Shown: positions 44,605-52,863 of the stretch, one piece after another
How the letters are laid out: each line of letters begins with the position of its first letter
How positions within the stretch are numbered: the first letter of the stretch is position 1
Source: an uncultured Allobosea sp.
Lineage (GTDB): Bacteria > Pseudomonadota > Alphaproteobacteria > Rhizobiales > Beijerinckiaceae
Direction of reading: 5' to 3'
NCBI RefSeq assembly: GCF_945957345.1
Contig: NZ_CAMFKW010000008.1
Location: 1 to 64,000 of the forward strand
Length of the DNA: 64,000 nucleotides
Notes under the pieces: model-generated
Seen by the model: the letters and a program-made list of their open reading frames with translations, nothing else
Told to the model about the DNA's origin: nothing
The model's database searches: none
Position numbers and translations under genes: made by a program

Positions 44605-46256
44605 TGGGCTTCGCCATCGCCAGGAACCTGGCCAAGAAGAATCCGAAGGCACTGCGACCGGCCCAGAATCTTCTCCCCGCCAACGATACGCCGGCAGCCA
44701 GCGAAACCGGACATCACTCGCTCTTACGCTTCATCACCTGCGGCTCGGTCGATGACGGCAAGTCGACCTTGATCGGTCGCATGCTCTACGAGGCCGGCGC
44801 GGTCTTCGACGATCAGCTCAGCGCGCTCGACACTGATTCCCGCAAGTTCGGCACACAAGGCGAAGCGCCCGATTTCGCGCTGCTGGTCGACGGTCTCTCG
44901 GCCGAGCGCGAGCAGGGTATCACCATCGATGTCGCCTATCGCTATTTCGCGACGCAGACGCGCAGCTTCATCGTCGCCGATACACCCGGCCACGAGCAAT
45001 ATACCCGCAACATGGCGACGGGCGCCTCGACGGCCGATCTCGCCATCATCCTGGTCGATGCGCGCAAGGGCCTGCTGCCGCAGACGCGCCGCCATTCCTT
45101 TATCGTTTCGCTGGTCGGCGTCCGCCATGTCGTGGTCGCCATCAACAAGATGGATCTCGTCGACTATGACGCGGCCGTCTTCGAGCGGATCGCGGAGGAC
45201 TATCGCGCGGCGGTGAAGAGCCTCGGCTTCGCCTCGATCCGCTTCATCCCGGTCTCGGCTCGGGATGGCGAGAACGTCATGCGCCCGTCCGCGCTGATGC
45301 CCTGGTATGATGGCCCGGCGCTGCTGCCCTATCTCGAAAGCGTGGCGATCACGCGCGCTATGCCGGCCGACGAAGGCTTCGTCCTGCCGGTGCAATGGGT
45401 CAACCGGCCAGATCTCGACTTCCGCGGCTATGCTGGTACGCCGATCGCCGGGCGCGCCCGCGTCGGCGATCCTGTTGTCGCATTGCCCTCCGGTCGCACC
45501 AGCCGCATCGCGCGCTTGATCGGCGCTGCCGGCGAGGCGAGCCAGATCGCCGCCGGCCAGGCCAGCACGGTGACGCTGGAGGACGATATCGATATCTCGC
45601 GCGGCGACGTCATCGCCGCGGTAGGCTCGGCGCTTCCGGTGAGCCGTGGCCTCAAGGCGCGCCTGCTCTGGACCGGCGAGCGCGCCATGCTCGAAGGCGG
45701 CCAGTTCCTGGTGAAGCTCACGACGCAGAGCGCCAACGCCACGGTCGAGGCGCTGCATCACAGCATCGATATCGCGGGTTTCCAGCCGCTGCCGGCACAG
45801 AGCCTGGGCATGAACGGCATCGGACTGGTGACCTTACGCCTCGATCGTCCCTTGGTCTCGCTGCCTTATGCCCGCAGCCACGAGCTCGGCGGCTTCATCT
45901 TGATCGATCGCATCAGCAACGAGACCGTGGCCTTCGGCTTCGTCGAGCCGGGCGACGGGGCTGTCCAGCAGGCCGTGGGCGAGGGCGGGGCGCTGGCGCG
46001 AACGAGGCGTGGCGTCATCCGCATCGTCGGCCGGCCGGGTACGCCGGATCGAAGGGCCTGGTTGGCCGGGGTGAGCTGGCGCGTCCTGAGCACGGCGGGT
46101 TTGTTTGCGGCGGCCTTTGCGCTGACGGCCAATGCGGCGGCGTCTTTGGCGCTGGCCTTCGGCGATATCCTGCTGAGGCCGGGCTTGCGGGCGCTGCACA
46201 TGCGGCTCTGGCGGAAGGCACCGGCCGGGGTGCTGCAGGACGGGGCGGGGATCTGA
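44604..46256 (+). CDS. cysN: Sulfate adenylyltransferase subunit 1 (CysN GTPase) with DUF2061-like membrane tail
   Basis: This 550-residue GTPase of the EF-Tu superfamily has a P-loop GSVDDGKST (47-55), DTPGHE (126-131) and NKMD (181-184), then two beta-barrel domains. It activates CysD through GTP hydrolysis. In many bacteria the C-terminus is an APS kinase (CysC). Here residues 490-537 form a short hydrophobic stretch instead (SWRVLSTAG ... HMRLWRK) that resembles the DUF2061 small membrane domain. So the enzyme may be attached to the inner membrane or to a sulfate transporter. No cysC follows, in line with an APS-type CysH. Confidence 0.9.
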   Translation: MGFAIARNLAKKNPKALRPAQNLLPANDTPAASETGHHSLLRFITCGSVDDGKSTLIGRMLYEAGAVFDDQLSALDTDSRKFGTQGEAPDFALLVDGLSAEREQGITIDVAYRYFATQTRSFIVADTPGHEQYTRNMATGASTADLAIILVDARKGLLPQTRRHSFIVSLVGVRHVVVAINKMDLVDYDAAVFERIAEDYRAAVKSLGFASIRFIPVSARDGENVMRPSALMPWYDGPALLPYLESVAITRAMPADEGFVLPVQWVNRPDLDFRGYAGTPIAGRARVGDPVVALPSGRTSRIARLIGAAGEASQIAAGQASTVTLEDDIDISRGDVIAAVGSALPVSRGLKARLLWTGERAMLEGGQFLVKLTTQSANATVEALHHSIDIAGFQPLPAQSLGMNGIGLVTLRLDRPLVSLPYARSHELGGFILIDRISNETVAFGFVEPGDGAVQQAVGEGGALARTRRGVIRIVGRPGTPDRRAWLAGVSWRVLSTAGLFAAAFALTANAAASLALAFGDILLRPGLRALHMRLWRKAPAGVLQDGAGI

Positions 46257-46338
46257 GGAGCGGCGCCAGCGGCTTCTGCCGTCGGCGTCGGGGATGTTGC
46301 GGCTGCCACGGGTCGACGTAGCGACCGGGTGGCGGAAC

Positions 46339-46989
46339 TCAGGCCGCCTGCGTGTAGGTCGCGGCCGTGCTGTTCGAGGCCGAGAGCTGCGACGCGCTGC
46401 CATAGGCCTGCGACGCATTCTGGAGGGCTTCCGGCGGCGGCCCGTGACGGTGATGATGATGCGCGCCGGCCTGCTGCATCGAGGACTGGAAGGACTTCAC
46501 CTCGTCCTGCGAGACCGAGCCGTCGCCGTTCTGGTCCAGCGAGCTGAAGAGCTTGTTCAGCTGGTCGCTGTTCAGGCGGCTGTCCTTGAAGGCCGCGCTG
46601 AACTCGTCCTTGCTGATTCCGCCATTGGCATCGGTGTCGATCGCGTCGAAGGCCGACTTGTTATCCTTGTCGGCGTCGCTGTCGGAAGCTGTCCCGGCCT
46701 TCTGCGTTCCACCCGCCTGAAGCGAGAACAGGAAGGACTGCAGGAGGCTGTCCGCCTTCTTGGCCTTGTCCTTGAACGCATCCGACTCGGCCTTGCTGAT
46801 CGAGCCGTCGCCGTCGGCGTCGATCTTCTTGAAGAGCTCCTCGCTCTTGCTGCTGTCGGCGCCTTTGGGGGCCGCGCTCTCGAATTCATCGAGGCTGATG
46901 CCGCCGTCGCTGTTGCTGTCGATCTGTTCGAAGCTGGGTGGTTTTTGGTGCGGCCGGAAGCCGCCCCCGATACTGCTGATACTGGACAT
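46339..46989 (-). CDS. Calcium-binding protein with four EF-hands
   Basis: This 216-residue acidic protein has four canonical 12-residue EF-hand loops ending in Glu: Asp24-Glu35, Asp57-Glu68, Asp118-Glu129 and Asp152-Glu163 (DSNSDGGISLDE, DADGDGSISKAE, DTDANGGISKDE, DQNGDGSVSQDE). The first two and the last two are paired, with a Ser/Gln linker (about 85-112) between pairs, like a calmodulin dumbbell. A histidine stretch (HHHHRH, 177-182) follows. No signal peptide or lipobox is visible; many bacterial relatives are secreted, so location is open. It is monocistronic. Confidence 0.88.
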   Translation of the reverse strand: MSSISSIGGGFRPHQKPPSFEQIDSNSDGGISLDEFESAAPKGADSSKSEELFKKIDADGDGSISKAESDAFKDKAKKADSLLQSFLFSLQAGGTQKAGTASDSDADKDNKSAFDAIDTDANGGISKDEFSAAFKDSRLNSDQLNKLFSSLDQNGDGSVSQDEVKSFQSSMQQAGAHHHHRHGPPPEALQNASQAYGSASQLSASNSTAATYTQAA

Positions 46990-47126
46990 GGAGATACTCC
47001 GGAGACGCCGCGATCCTGCGGCGCTCCAGGAGTCTCGGCCCGGAATCTTGGTGAATGCCTAATGAATCGGATTGCGTGAGTTTTCTTCCCACGAGTCGAT
47101 CCGCGGCAGTTTGACGCAAGATCGAT

Positions 47127-47534
47127 TCAGCCCGCGACCACCGCCGTCGCTTCGATCTCGACCAGGGCCTCCGGCTCGACCAACGCCGCCACCGCGACCA
47201 CCGCCATGGCGGGGAAATGCCGGCCGAAAGCCTCGCGGTAGACCGGTCCCAGCTCCTTGAGGCTGGCGCGGTAGGCGGCGATATCGGTGACGTACCAGGT
47301 CAGGCGCACGATATCCTCGATGCGCCCGCCGCCGGCCTCGACCACGGCCTTGATATTGAGGAAGGTCTGGCGCAACTGGCCGATGAAGCCCTTGGCGAAG
47401 ACGCCCTCAGCGTCCCAGCCGACGAGGCCGCCGGTGACCAGCACGCGGCCTTCGGCCACCATGCCATTGGCATAGCCGCGCGGCTGCGGCCAACCTTCGG
47501 GTAGGATGGCGCGGGATTGCGAATGGTCGGACAT
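47127..47534 (-). CDS. RidA (YjgF/YER057c/UK114)-family protein lacking the RidA arginine
   Basis: This 135-residue protein has the family features GLVGWDAEG, FLNIKAVVEAGGGRIEDIVRLTWYVTD and the C-terminal VEIEATAVV. At the site of the catalytic Arg of archetypal RidA (FPARSCVEV) the sequence reads FPAMAVVAV, so the Arg is replaced by Met and it belongs to another Rid subgroup. It is the last gene of the 2-aminobenzoate-type operon. There it could assist the loss of the amino group from an enamine or imine intermediate, an inference from context and family chemistry. Confidence 0.85.
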   Translation of the reverse strand: MSDHSQSRAILPEGWPQPRGYANGMVAEGRVLVTGGLVGWDAEGVFAKGFIGQLRQTFLNIKAVVEAGGGRIEDIVRLTWYVTDIAAYRASLKELGPVYREAFGRHFPAMAVVAVAALVEPEALVEIEATAVVAG

Positions 47535-47581
47535 GGCGTGTCGCCTCGGTTTCGGCCGTTCAGGCTCTGTTGGAAGAAAGA

Positions 47582-49222
47582 TCAGCTCTCGCCCTGCGCG
47601 ATCTGACGCAGCGCGAAGCGCTGCAGCTTGCCGGTCGCCGTCTTCGGCAGAGCCGGGACGAAGGCGATGGCGCGCGGGTACTTATAGGGCGCGATGCCGG
47701 CCTTCACATGCTCCTGCAGCGCCTTGACCAGCGCCTCGTCGCCCGTGACGCCCTCGCGCAGCACGATATAGGCCTTCACGATCTGCCCGCGCTCGGGGCA
47801 GGGCGCGCCGACCACGCCGCATTCCGCCACGGCCTCATGCGTCAGCAGGCAGGCTTCGACCTCGGGACCTGCGATATTGTAGCCGGCGGAGATGATCATG
47901 TCGTCGGAGCGGGCCTGGTACCAGAAATAGCCGTCCGCATCGCGCAGATAGGTGTCGCCGGTGATGTTCCAGCCGTCGAGCACGTATTTCGCCTGCCGCT
48001 CGTCGGCGAGATAGCGGCAGCCGGTCGGGCCGCGCACGGCGAGGCGTCCGGGCGTGCCGTCCGGCACGTTCTCGCCATTCTCATCGACGATCTTCGCCTC
48101 GTAGCCCGGCACCGGAATCCCGGTCGAGCCCGGCCGGATCTTCTCGCGAGGCGCGCCGATGAAGATGTGCAGCATCTCGGTCGCGCCGATGCCGTCGAGC
48201 AGCGGCATGCCGGTGCGTGCCTGCCAGGCGTCGAAGGTCGCCTTGGGCAGAGCCTCGCCGGCCGAGACGCAGGTCCGCAGCGAGGAGATGTCGCGTCCGT
48301 CGAGCTTGTCGAGGATGGCGCGGTAGGCGGTCGGCGCCGTAAAGACGATGCTGACCTCGTAGCGTTCGATCGCGTCGATCAGATCGGCCGGTCCGGCCTT
48401 CTCAGGCAGCACCATCGCCGCGCCCATCCGCATCGGGAAGAGCACGAGCCCACCGAGCCCGAAGGTGAAGGCGAGCGGCGGTGACCCGGTGAAGCGGTCA
48501 TCCGGCGAGGCCTTCAGCACGCGGGCGCCATAGCAATCGCAGATCGCCAGCATGTCCTGATGGAAATGCATGGTGCCTTTCGGCTCGCCGGTCGTGCCGG
48601 AGGTGAAGGCGATCAGGCAGACATCGTCTCGCGCGGTGTCGACAGCCTTGAAATGCTCATAGCCCGGCTGTGCCATCAGCGCTTCGAGCTCGCTGCCGCC
48701 GCTGCCGAAGGCGACGATGCGGGCCAACTCCGGCACCTGCGCCTTGGCGGTTTCCAACTCGGCCGTGAGGCGGTGATCGCAAAGCGCGAGCGTGATCTTC
48801 GCCTTGCGCAAGGGATAGGCGAGCTCGCCCGCACGCAGCATCGGCATGGTCGCGACCGCGACGCCGCCGGCTTTGATCACCGCGAGATAGGCGGCGACCA
48901 TCATCGGCGTATTGCCGGCGCGCAGCAGCACGCGGTTGCCGCTGACCATGCCGAGATCGCGGGTCAGCACATTGGCGATGCGGTTCACCGCCTCAGCGAG
49001 ATCGGCATAGCTCCAGTGCAGATCGTTGGCGATCACGGCTGTGCGCCCGCCACGGCCGGCGGCTATATGCGTGTCGAGCAATTCGGCGACGCAGTTCAGC
49101 CGCTCGGGATAAGCGAGCCCTGCTTCTTCCACCCTCAAATCGGGCCAGCTCTCGCGCGGCGGCAGATTGTCCCGCGCGAAGCTGTCCTGATGCCCCGATC
49201 TCGCGAATCCGGTTGCTGTCAT
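47582..49222 (-). CDS. 2-aminobenzoate-CoA (anthranilate-CoA) ligase, benzoate-CoA ligase family
   Basis: This 546-residue adenylate-forming ligase has the P-loop FTSGTTGEPKG, the A5 motif IGATEM, the hinge TGDTYLRDADGYFWYQARSDD and the A10 lysine in KTATGKLQ. The aryl-CoA ligase look (SPPLAFTFGLGGLVLFP, ISAGYNIAGPEVE) is that of the benzoate/2-aminobenzoate-CoA group. It should form 2-aminobenzoyl-CoA or a close analogue from the acid, CoA and ATP. I chose the ATG at 49222, which has AGGGGA upstream, rather than 49237. It is co-transcribed with the acyl-CoA dehydrogenase and the RidA-like gene. Confidence 0.88.
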   Translation of the reverse strand: MTATGFARSGHQDSFARDNLPPRESWPDLRVEEAGLAYPERLNCVAELLDTHIAAGRGGRTAVIANDLHWSYADLAEAVNRIANVLTRDLGMVSGNRVLLRAGNTPMMVAAYLAVIKAGGVAVATMPMLRAGELAYPLRKAKITLALCDHRLTAELETAKAQVPELARIVAFGSGGSELEALMAQPGYEHFKAVDTARDDVCLIAFTSGTTGEPKGTMHFHQDMLAICDCYGARVLKASPDDRFTGSPPLAFTFGLGGLVLFPMRMGAAMVLPEKAGPADLIDAIERYEVSIVFTAPTAYRAILDKLDGRDISSLRTCVSAGEALPKATFDAWQARTGMPLLDGIGATEMLHIFIGAPREKIRPGSTGIPVPGYEAKIVDENGENVPDGTPGRLAVRGPTGCRYLADERQAKYVLDGWNITGDTYLRDADGYFWYQARSDDMIISAGYNIAGPEVEACLLTHEAVAECGVVGAPCPERGQIVKAYIVLREGVTGDEALVKALQEHVKAGIAPYKYPRAIAFVPALPKTATGKLQRFALRQIAQGES

Positions 49223-49284
49223 TGCGTTCCCCTGCAAGAGCCGGAACCGATCAGGTCCCCTCGGCCTGATCGGCGAATCCGCCT

Positions 49285-50493
49285 CTAACGATCTGCTCTT
49301 CCGGCATGGGCTTTCAGAAGATCGCGTGCGATCACGATCTTCTGGACTTCCGAGGCGCCCTCGTAGATGCGCAGCGCTCGGATTTCCCGGTACAATTCCT
49401 CCACCTTGACGCCTTTGGTGACGCCGAGCCCGCCATGGATCTGGACGGCGCGGTCGATCACCTTCTGGGCGTTCTCGGTGGCGACGAGCTTCGCCAGCGC
49501 CGCCTCGCGGGTGACACGGGCCGCGCCGCCGTCCTTGGTCCAGGCGGCGCGATAGACGAGGAGGGCGGCGGCATCGACTTCGGCCGCGCTCTCGGCGATG
49601 GCCGCTTGCGAGAGCTGAAGGTCGCCGAGCGTGCCGCCGAACAGCTTGCGGCCATTGGCATGGGCCAGCGTCTCGTGCAGCGCACGGCGCGCGAAGCCGA
49701 GCGCGGCGGCGCCGACCGTCGAGCGGAAGATGTCGAGTGTCGCCATCGCGACCTTGAAGCCGTCGCCCGGCCCCCCGATGCGGTTTTCGAGCGGTATGCG
49801 GCAGCCTTCGAAGCGCAGCGTCGCCAGCGGATGCGGCGCGATCACCTCGATGCGCTCGGCGATCGTCAGGCCGGGCGTATCGGCCTCGACCAGGAAGGCG
49901 GAAAGCCCGCGGGCACCGGGCGCCTCGCCGGTACGGGCGAAGACGACGTAATGGTCGGCGATGCCACCATTGGAGATCCAGCTCTTTTCGCCGTCGATGC
50001 GGACATGGCTGTTGCCGTCCGGCGTCGCGGTCGTCGCCATCGCTGCGACGTCGGAGCCGGCCTCCTTCTCGGAGAGGGCGAAGGCGGCGATGCGCTTGCC
50101 GGCCGCGACATCCGGCAGGATGCGCCGCTTCATTGCCTCCGATCCGGCGATCGAGATCGAGCCGGTGCCCAGCCCCTGCATGGCGAAGGAGAAATCGGCG
50201 AGCCCGTCATGCGCGGCCAGGATCTCACGGGCGAGGCAGAGCGTGCGCACGTCGAGCTTGTCGGTGAGCCCACCATAAGCCGCCGGCACGGCTGCCTTCA
50301 GGAAGCCCGCCGCTCCTAAGGCAGCGACCCGCGCCCGGCAGGCCTCGTCGACATCGTCATGGGGCAGGTCGGTGAGATAGGAACCGGCCCAGCCGGAAAG
50401 CTCCGTGGCGAAGGCGCGGTGCCTCTCCTCGAAGAACGGCCAGTCCAGCGTGTCGCCGAGGATGTCGAGGCCGAGATGGGAGGCGCTGTCCAT
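49285..50493 (-). CDS. Acyl-CoA dehydrogenase family protein
   Basis: This 402-residue flavoenzyme has the acyl-CoA dehydrogenase signatures [16 protein letters not shown] (FAD-binding) and the C-terminal [39 protein letters not shown]. The catalytic base region lies in the IYEGASE stretch, where Glu is kept. It should introduce a double bond into a ring or chain acyl-CoA derived from the hybrid pathway. It starts 1 base after the enoyl-CoA hydratase stop, and 62 bases separate it from the ligase gene downstream. Confidence 0.9.
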   Translation of the reverse strand: MDSASHLGLDILGDTLDWPFFEERHRAFATELSGWAGSYLTDLPHDDVDEACRARVAALGAAGFLKAAVPAAYGGLTDKLDVRTLCLAREILAAHDGLADFSFAMQGLGTGSISIAGSEAMKRRILPDVAAGKRIAAFALSEKEAGSDVAAMATTATPDGNSHVRIDGEKSWISNGGIADHYVVFARTGEAPGARGLSAFLVEADTPGLTIAERIEVIAPHPLATLRFEGCRIPLENRIGGPGDGFKVAMATLDIFRSTVGAAALGFARRALHETLAHANGRKLFGGTLGDLQLSQAAIAESAAEVDAAALLVYRAAWTKDGGAARVTREAALAKLVATENAQKVIDRAVQIHGGLGVTKGVKVEELYREIRALRIYEGASEVQKIVIARDLLKAHAGRADR

Positions 50494-50494
50494 C

Positions 50495-51331
50495 TCAGTT
50501 GCCCTCGAAGACAGGCTTCTGCTTCGCGGCGAAAGCGTGATAGGCGCGGGAAAAGTCCTCGGTCTGCATGCAGAGCGCCTGCGCCACGGCCTCGGCCTCG
50601 ATCGCGCTCTCGACCGACATCGCCCATTCCATTTCGAGCATGCGCTTGGTCATGGCATTGGCGAAGGTCGGGCCGTCAGCCAGCTCGGCGGCGAGCGTTT
50701 GCGCTTCGGACAGCACAGCTTCCGAAGCGCAGATGCGGTTGAGGAAGCCCCAGCGCTCGGCTTCCTCGCCCTTGAGGACGCGGCCGGTATAGAGCAGCTC
50801 GGCGGCGCGGCCCTGGCCGATGATGCGCGGCAGCATCGCGCAGGCGCCCATGTCGCAGCCGGCGAGCCCGACGCGGTTGAACAGGAAGGCGATCTTGCTG
50901 CCGGCCGTTCCGAGCCGCAGGTCGGAGGCCATCGCGAGGATGGCGCCGGCGCCGGCGCAGACGCCGTCGATCGCGGCGACGATCGGCTGCGGACAGGCCC
51001 GCATCGCCTTGACCAGCTCGCCGGTCATCCGGGTGAACTTGAGCAGGTCCTTGGTCTCCATCGCGACCAGGGGCCCGATGATCTCGAAGACGTCGCCGCC
51101 CGAGGAGAAGTTGCCGCCGGCGCCGGTGACGACGATCGCCTTGACGTCTTCTTCCTTCTGCGCGGCGAGGAAGAAATCCGTGAGTTCACGATAGCTTGCG
51201 AAGGTCAGCGGATTCTTTTTCTCAGGCCGATTCAGCGTCACGGTCGCGACCTTGCCAGAGACCGAAAGGCTGAAATGCTCCGGCTTGAAGCCCGCTACAG
51301 GAAGAGTGGTGGTATTGGCGATCTGGGCCAT
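50495..51331 (-). CDS. Enoyl-CoA hydratase/isomerase family protein of the 2-aminobenzoate-type operon
   Basis: This 278-residue crotonase has the oxyanion-hole part [12 protein letters not shown] and [21 protein letters not shown]. At the usual first catalytic Glu site (GxPE) it reads [13 protein letters not shown], so Asn replaces Glu and Asp stands at the second place. This suggests isomerase, hydrolase or ring-opening activity rather than ordinary hydration. Its start codon shares one base with the MarR stop (51331), so the genes are coupled. The likely substrate is a ring-derived acyl-CoA of this pathway. Confidence 0.87.
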   Translation of the reverse strand: MAQIANTTTLPVAGFKPEHFSLSVSGKVATVTLNRPEKKNPLTFASYRELTDFFLAAQKEEDVKAIVVTGAGGNFSSGGDVFEIIGPLVAMETKDLLKFTRMTGELVKAMRACPQPIVAAIDGVCAGAGAILAMASDLRLGTAGSKIAFLFNRVGLAGCDMGACAMLPRIIGQGRAAELLYTGRVLKGEEAERWGFLNRICASEAVLSEAQTLAAELADGPTFANAMTKRMLEMEWAMSVESAIEAEAVAQALCMQTEDFSRAYHAFAAKQKPVFEGN

Positions 51332-51867
51332 CAGGCGTCTCCCTTGGCGGCTTCTTCGGCCCGCCCCGCGATGGCGCGATGCAGCGAGGTCTTGGTTTGT
51401 CCGAGCAGCCGGAAAAGCTGCCCGCGATCGGCCTGCTCAAGCCCGGCGAAGAGCTCGGCGATCCATTCCTCATGGCGCTCTGCCATGGCCCGGAAGACTT
51501 TTCGGCCTTGGGCCGTCAGGGTCAGGATCTGCACGCGCCGGTCCTGCGGCGCCGCGCGCTTGTCGACCAGCCCGTCGACGATGAGCCCGGCGACGACGGC
51601 GGTGACATTGCCGTTCGAGACCATCAGCCGTTGCGAGACCTCGCCGACGGTCATGCCGACCACGGTCTTGTCGAGCTGCGCCATCAGGTCGAAGCGCGGC
51701 AGCGTCGTCTTGAACTCCTCGCGCAGGCGGTTGCGGATCTCCGTCTCGATCAGGGTCGAGCAGGTCAGCAGCCTGAGCCAGAGGCGCAATTCGTCCTTGT
51801 GGTCGCCGGGGCGTTCGCTGGCCTTGGTCTCGCGGTCGAGGATCAGGGAAGAGGAGGGCGTCTCCAT
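51331..51867 (-). CDS. MarR-family regulator of the 2-aminobenzoate-type operon
   Basis: This 178-residue protein has the MarR winged helix: [29 protein letters not shown] (recognition helix [12 protein letters not shown]) and the wing [14 protein letters not shown] used the ATG at 51867 with GGGGAG upstream. It sits inside the operon it probably controls, and matching operator-like repeats lie in the divergent promoter (52651 and 52805). MarR proteins of aromatic-CoA paths are usually released from DNA by the aryl-CoA ester; here 2-aminobenzoyl-CoA is the natural guess. Confidence 0.88.
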   Translation of the reverse strand: METPSSSLILDRETKASERPGDHKDELRLWLRLLTCSTLIETEIRNRLREEFKTTLPRFDLMAQLDKTVVGMTVGEVSQRLMVSNGNVTAVVAGLIVDGLVDKRAAPQDRRVQILTLTAQGRKVFRAMAERHEEWIAELFAGLEQADRGQLFRLLGQTKTSLHRAIAGRAEEAAKGDA

Positions 51868-51868
51868 G

Positions 51869-52624
51869 TCAGAACTCCCCGCCATTGACGAGCAGGGACT
51901 GCCCGGTGACGGCGTCGCTGCCCGGCCCGCAGAGATAGAGCACGGCGGCCGCGACCTCTTCAGGCGCGATCAGCCGGCCCTGCGGGTTGTCCTTGATCAT
52001 GGCCGCCAGCGTGTCCTCGCGGCTCTTGCCTGTCTTGGCCGCGACATTGTCGATGCTGGCGGTCGCCATGTCCGTGTCGGCATAGCCTGGGCAGACCGCA
52101 TTGACGGTGACGCCGGAGCGCGCCGTCTCCAGCGCCAGCGACTTCACCAGCCCGACCACGGCATGCTTCGCCGCCACGTAGGCGCTCACATAGGGATAGC
52201 CGCGATGTCCGGCAGTCGAGGCGATGGCGATCAATCGCCCGCGGCGGTGCTCCAGCATGGCCGGCAGCGTGGCGTGGAACAGGTTGACCGTGCCGATCAG
52301 GTTGATGTCCAACATGCGGCGGAAGCGCTCGCTGTCGCTGCGCATGAACGGGCCAGTCTCGACCGCCCCCGCATTGGCGACGGCGATGTCGAAGGCGTGC
52401 AGGCGGGAAAGCTGGTCGAGCGCGGCGGAGACCGAAGCTTCGTCGCGTACGTCGCAAGCGGCGAAATCGGCTGCGACCCCGGCTGCGACGGCCTCCCGCA
52501 GGGTCGCTTCGTCGCGCCCAAGGATGCTGACCCGGGTCCCAGCCGCCGTCAGCGTGGCGGCAATGGCCCGGCCGATGCCGCGTCCGCCTCCCGTCACCAG
52601 CGCGCGCTGTCCTTGCAGAGTCAT
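51869..52624 (-). CDS. Short-chain dehydrogenase/reductase (probable 3-hydroxyacyl-CoA dehydrogenase)
   Basis: This 251-residue classical SDR has the NAD(P) motif TGGGRGIG (11-18), NAGA, the catalytic Ser in IASTAGHRGYP and the Tyr-x3-Lys in YVAAKH. The end has NGGEF. The start at 52624 follows the AT-rich control region; the longer frame upstream crosses it. As first gene of the operon it likely oxidises a 3-hydroxyacyl-CoA, but a ketoreductase role is possible. Confidence 0.88.
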   Translation of the reverse strand: MTLQGQRALVTGGGRGIGRAIAATLTAAGTRVSILGRDEATLREAVAAGVAADFAACDVRDEASVSAALDQLSRLHAFDIAVANAGAVETGPFMRSDSERFRRMLDINLIGTVNLFHATLPAMLEHRRGRLIAIASTAGHRGYPYVSAYVAAKHAVVGLVKSLALETARSGVTVNAVCPGYADTDMATASIDNVAAKTGKSREDTLAAMIKDNPQGRLIAPEEVAAAVLYLCGPGSDAVTGQSLLVNGGEF

Positions 52625-52650
52625 GGCGTTCGACCTCCGGCGCCGAATAT

Positions 52651-52677
52651 ATTTTAAGTCTGAAGGAATTTGCAAGC
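52651..52677. promoter_or_regulatory. Operator-like repeat 1 (SDR side)
   Basis: ATTTTAAGTCTGAAGG followed by AATTTGCAAGC lies 27 bases upstream of the SDR start. It is an imperfect copy of the site at 52805-52832, in the same orientation. Both stand out as AT-rich words in a GC-rich region. Confidence 0.6.
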
Positions 52678-52803
52678 GGCCTGACGATGGAGCGGGGAGA
52701 TGAGTATCTTGCGGCGCAAAAAGCCCGCGAGATACGGCGTTTTGCGATGCCGGGCGGCTGCGCGCGATGCGGGATCGCTGCAAAAGCCTCTTGAACTCAA
52801 AAA

Positions 52804-52832
52804 TATTTTAGGCTTAAAATAATTTTGCAAGC
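52804..52832. promoter_or_regulatory. Operator-like repeat 2 (monooxygenase side)
   Basis: The near-palindrome TATTTTAGGCTTAAAATA (52804-52821, 8 of 9 pairs) followed by AATTTTGCAAGC lies 32 bases before the monooxygenase start codon. It matches the copy at 52651-52677. It is a good candidate binding site for the MarR regulator encoded in the divergent operon. Confidence 0.65.
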
Positions 52833-52863
52833 CGGGTCGGCCGGCTCCCGAATGGAGGCGTCG

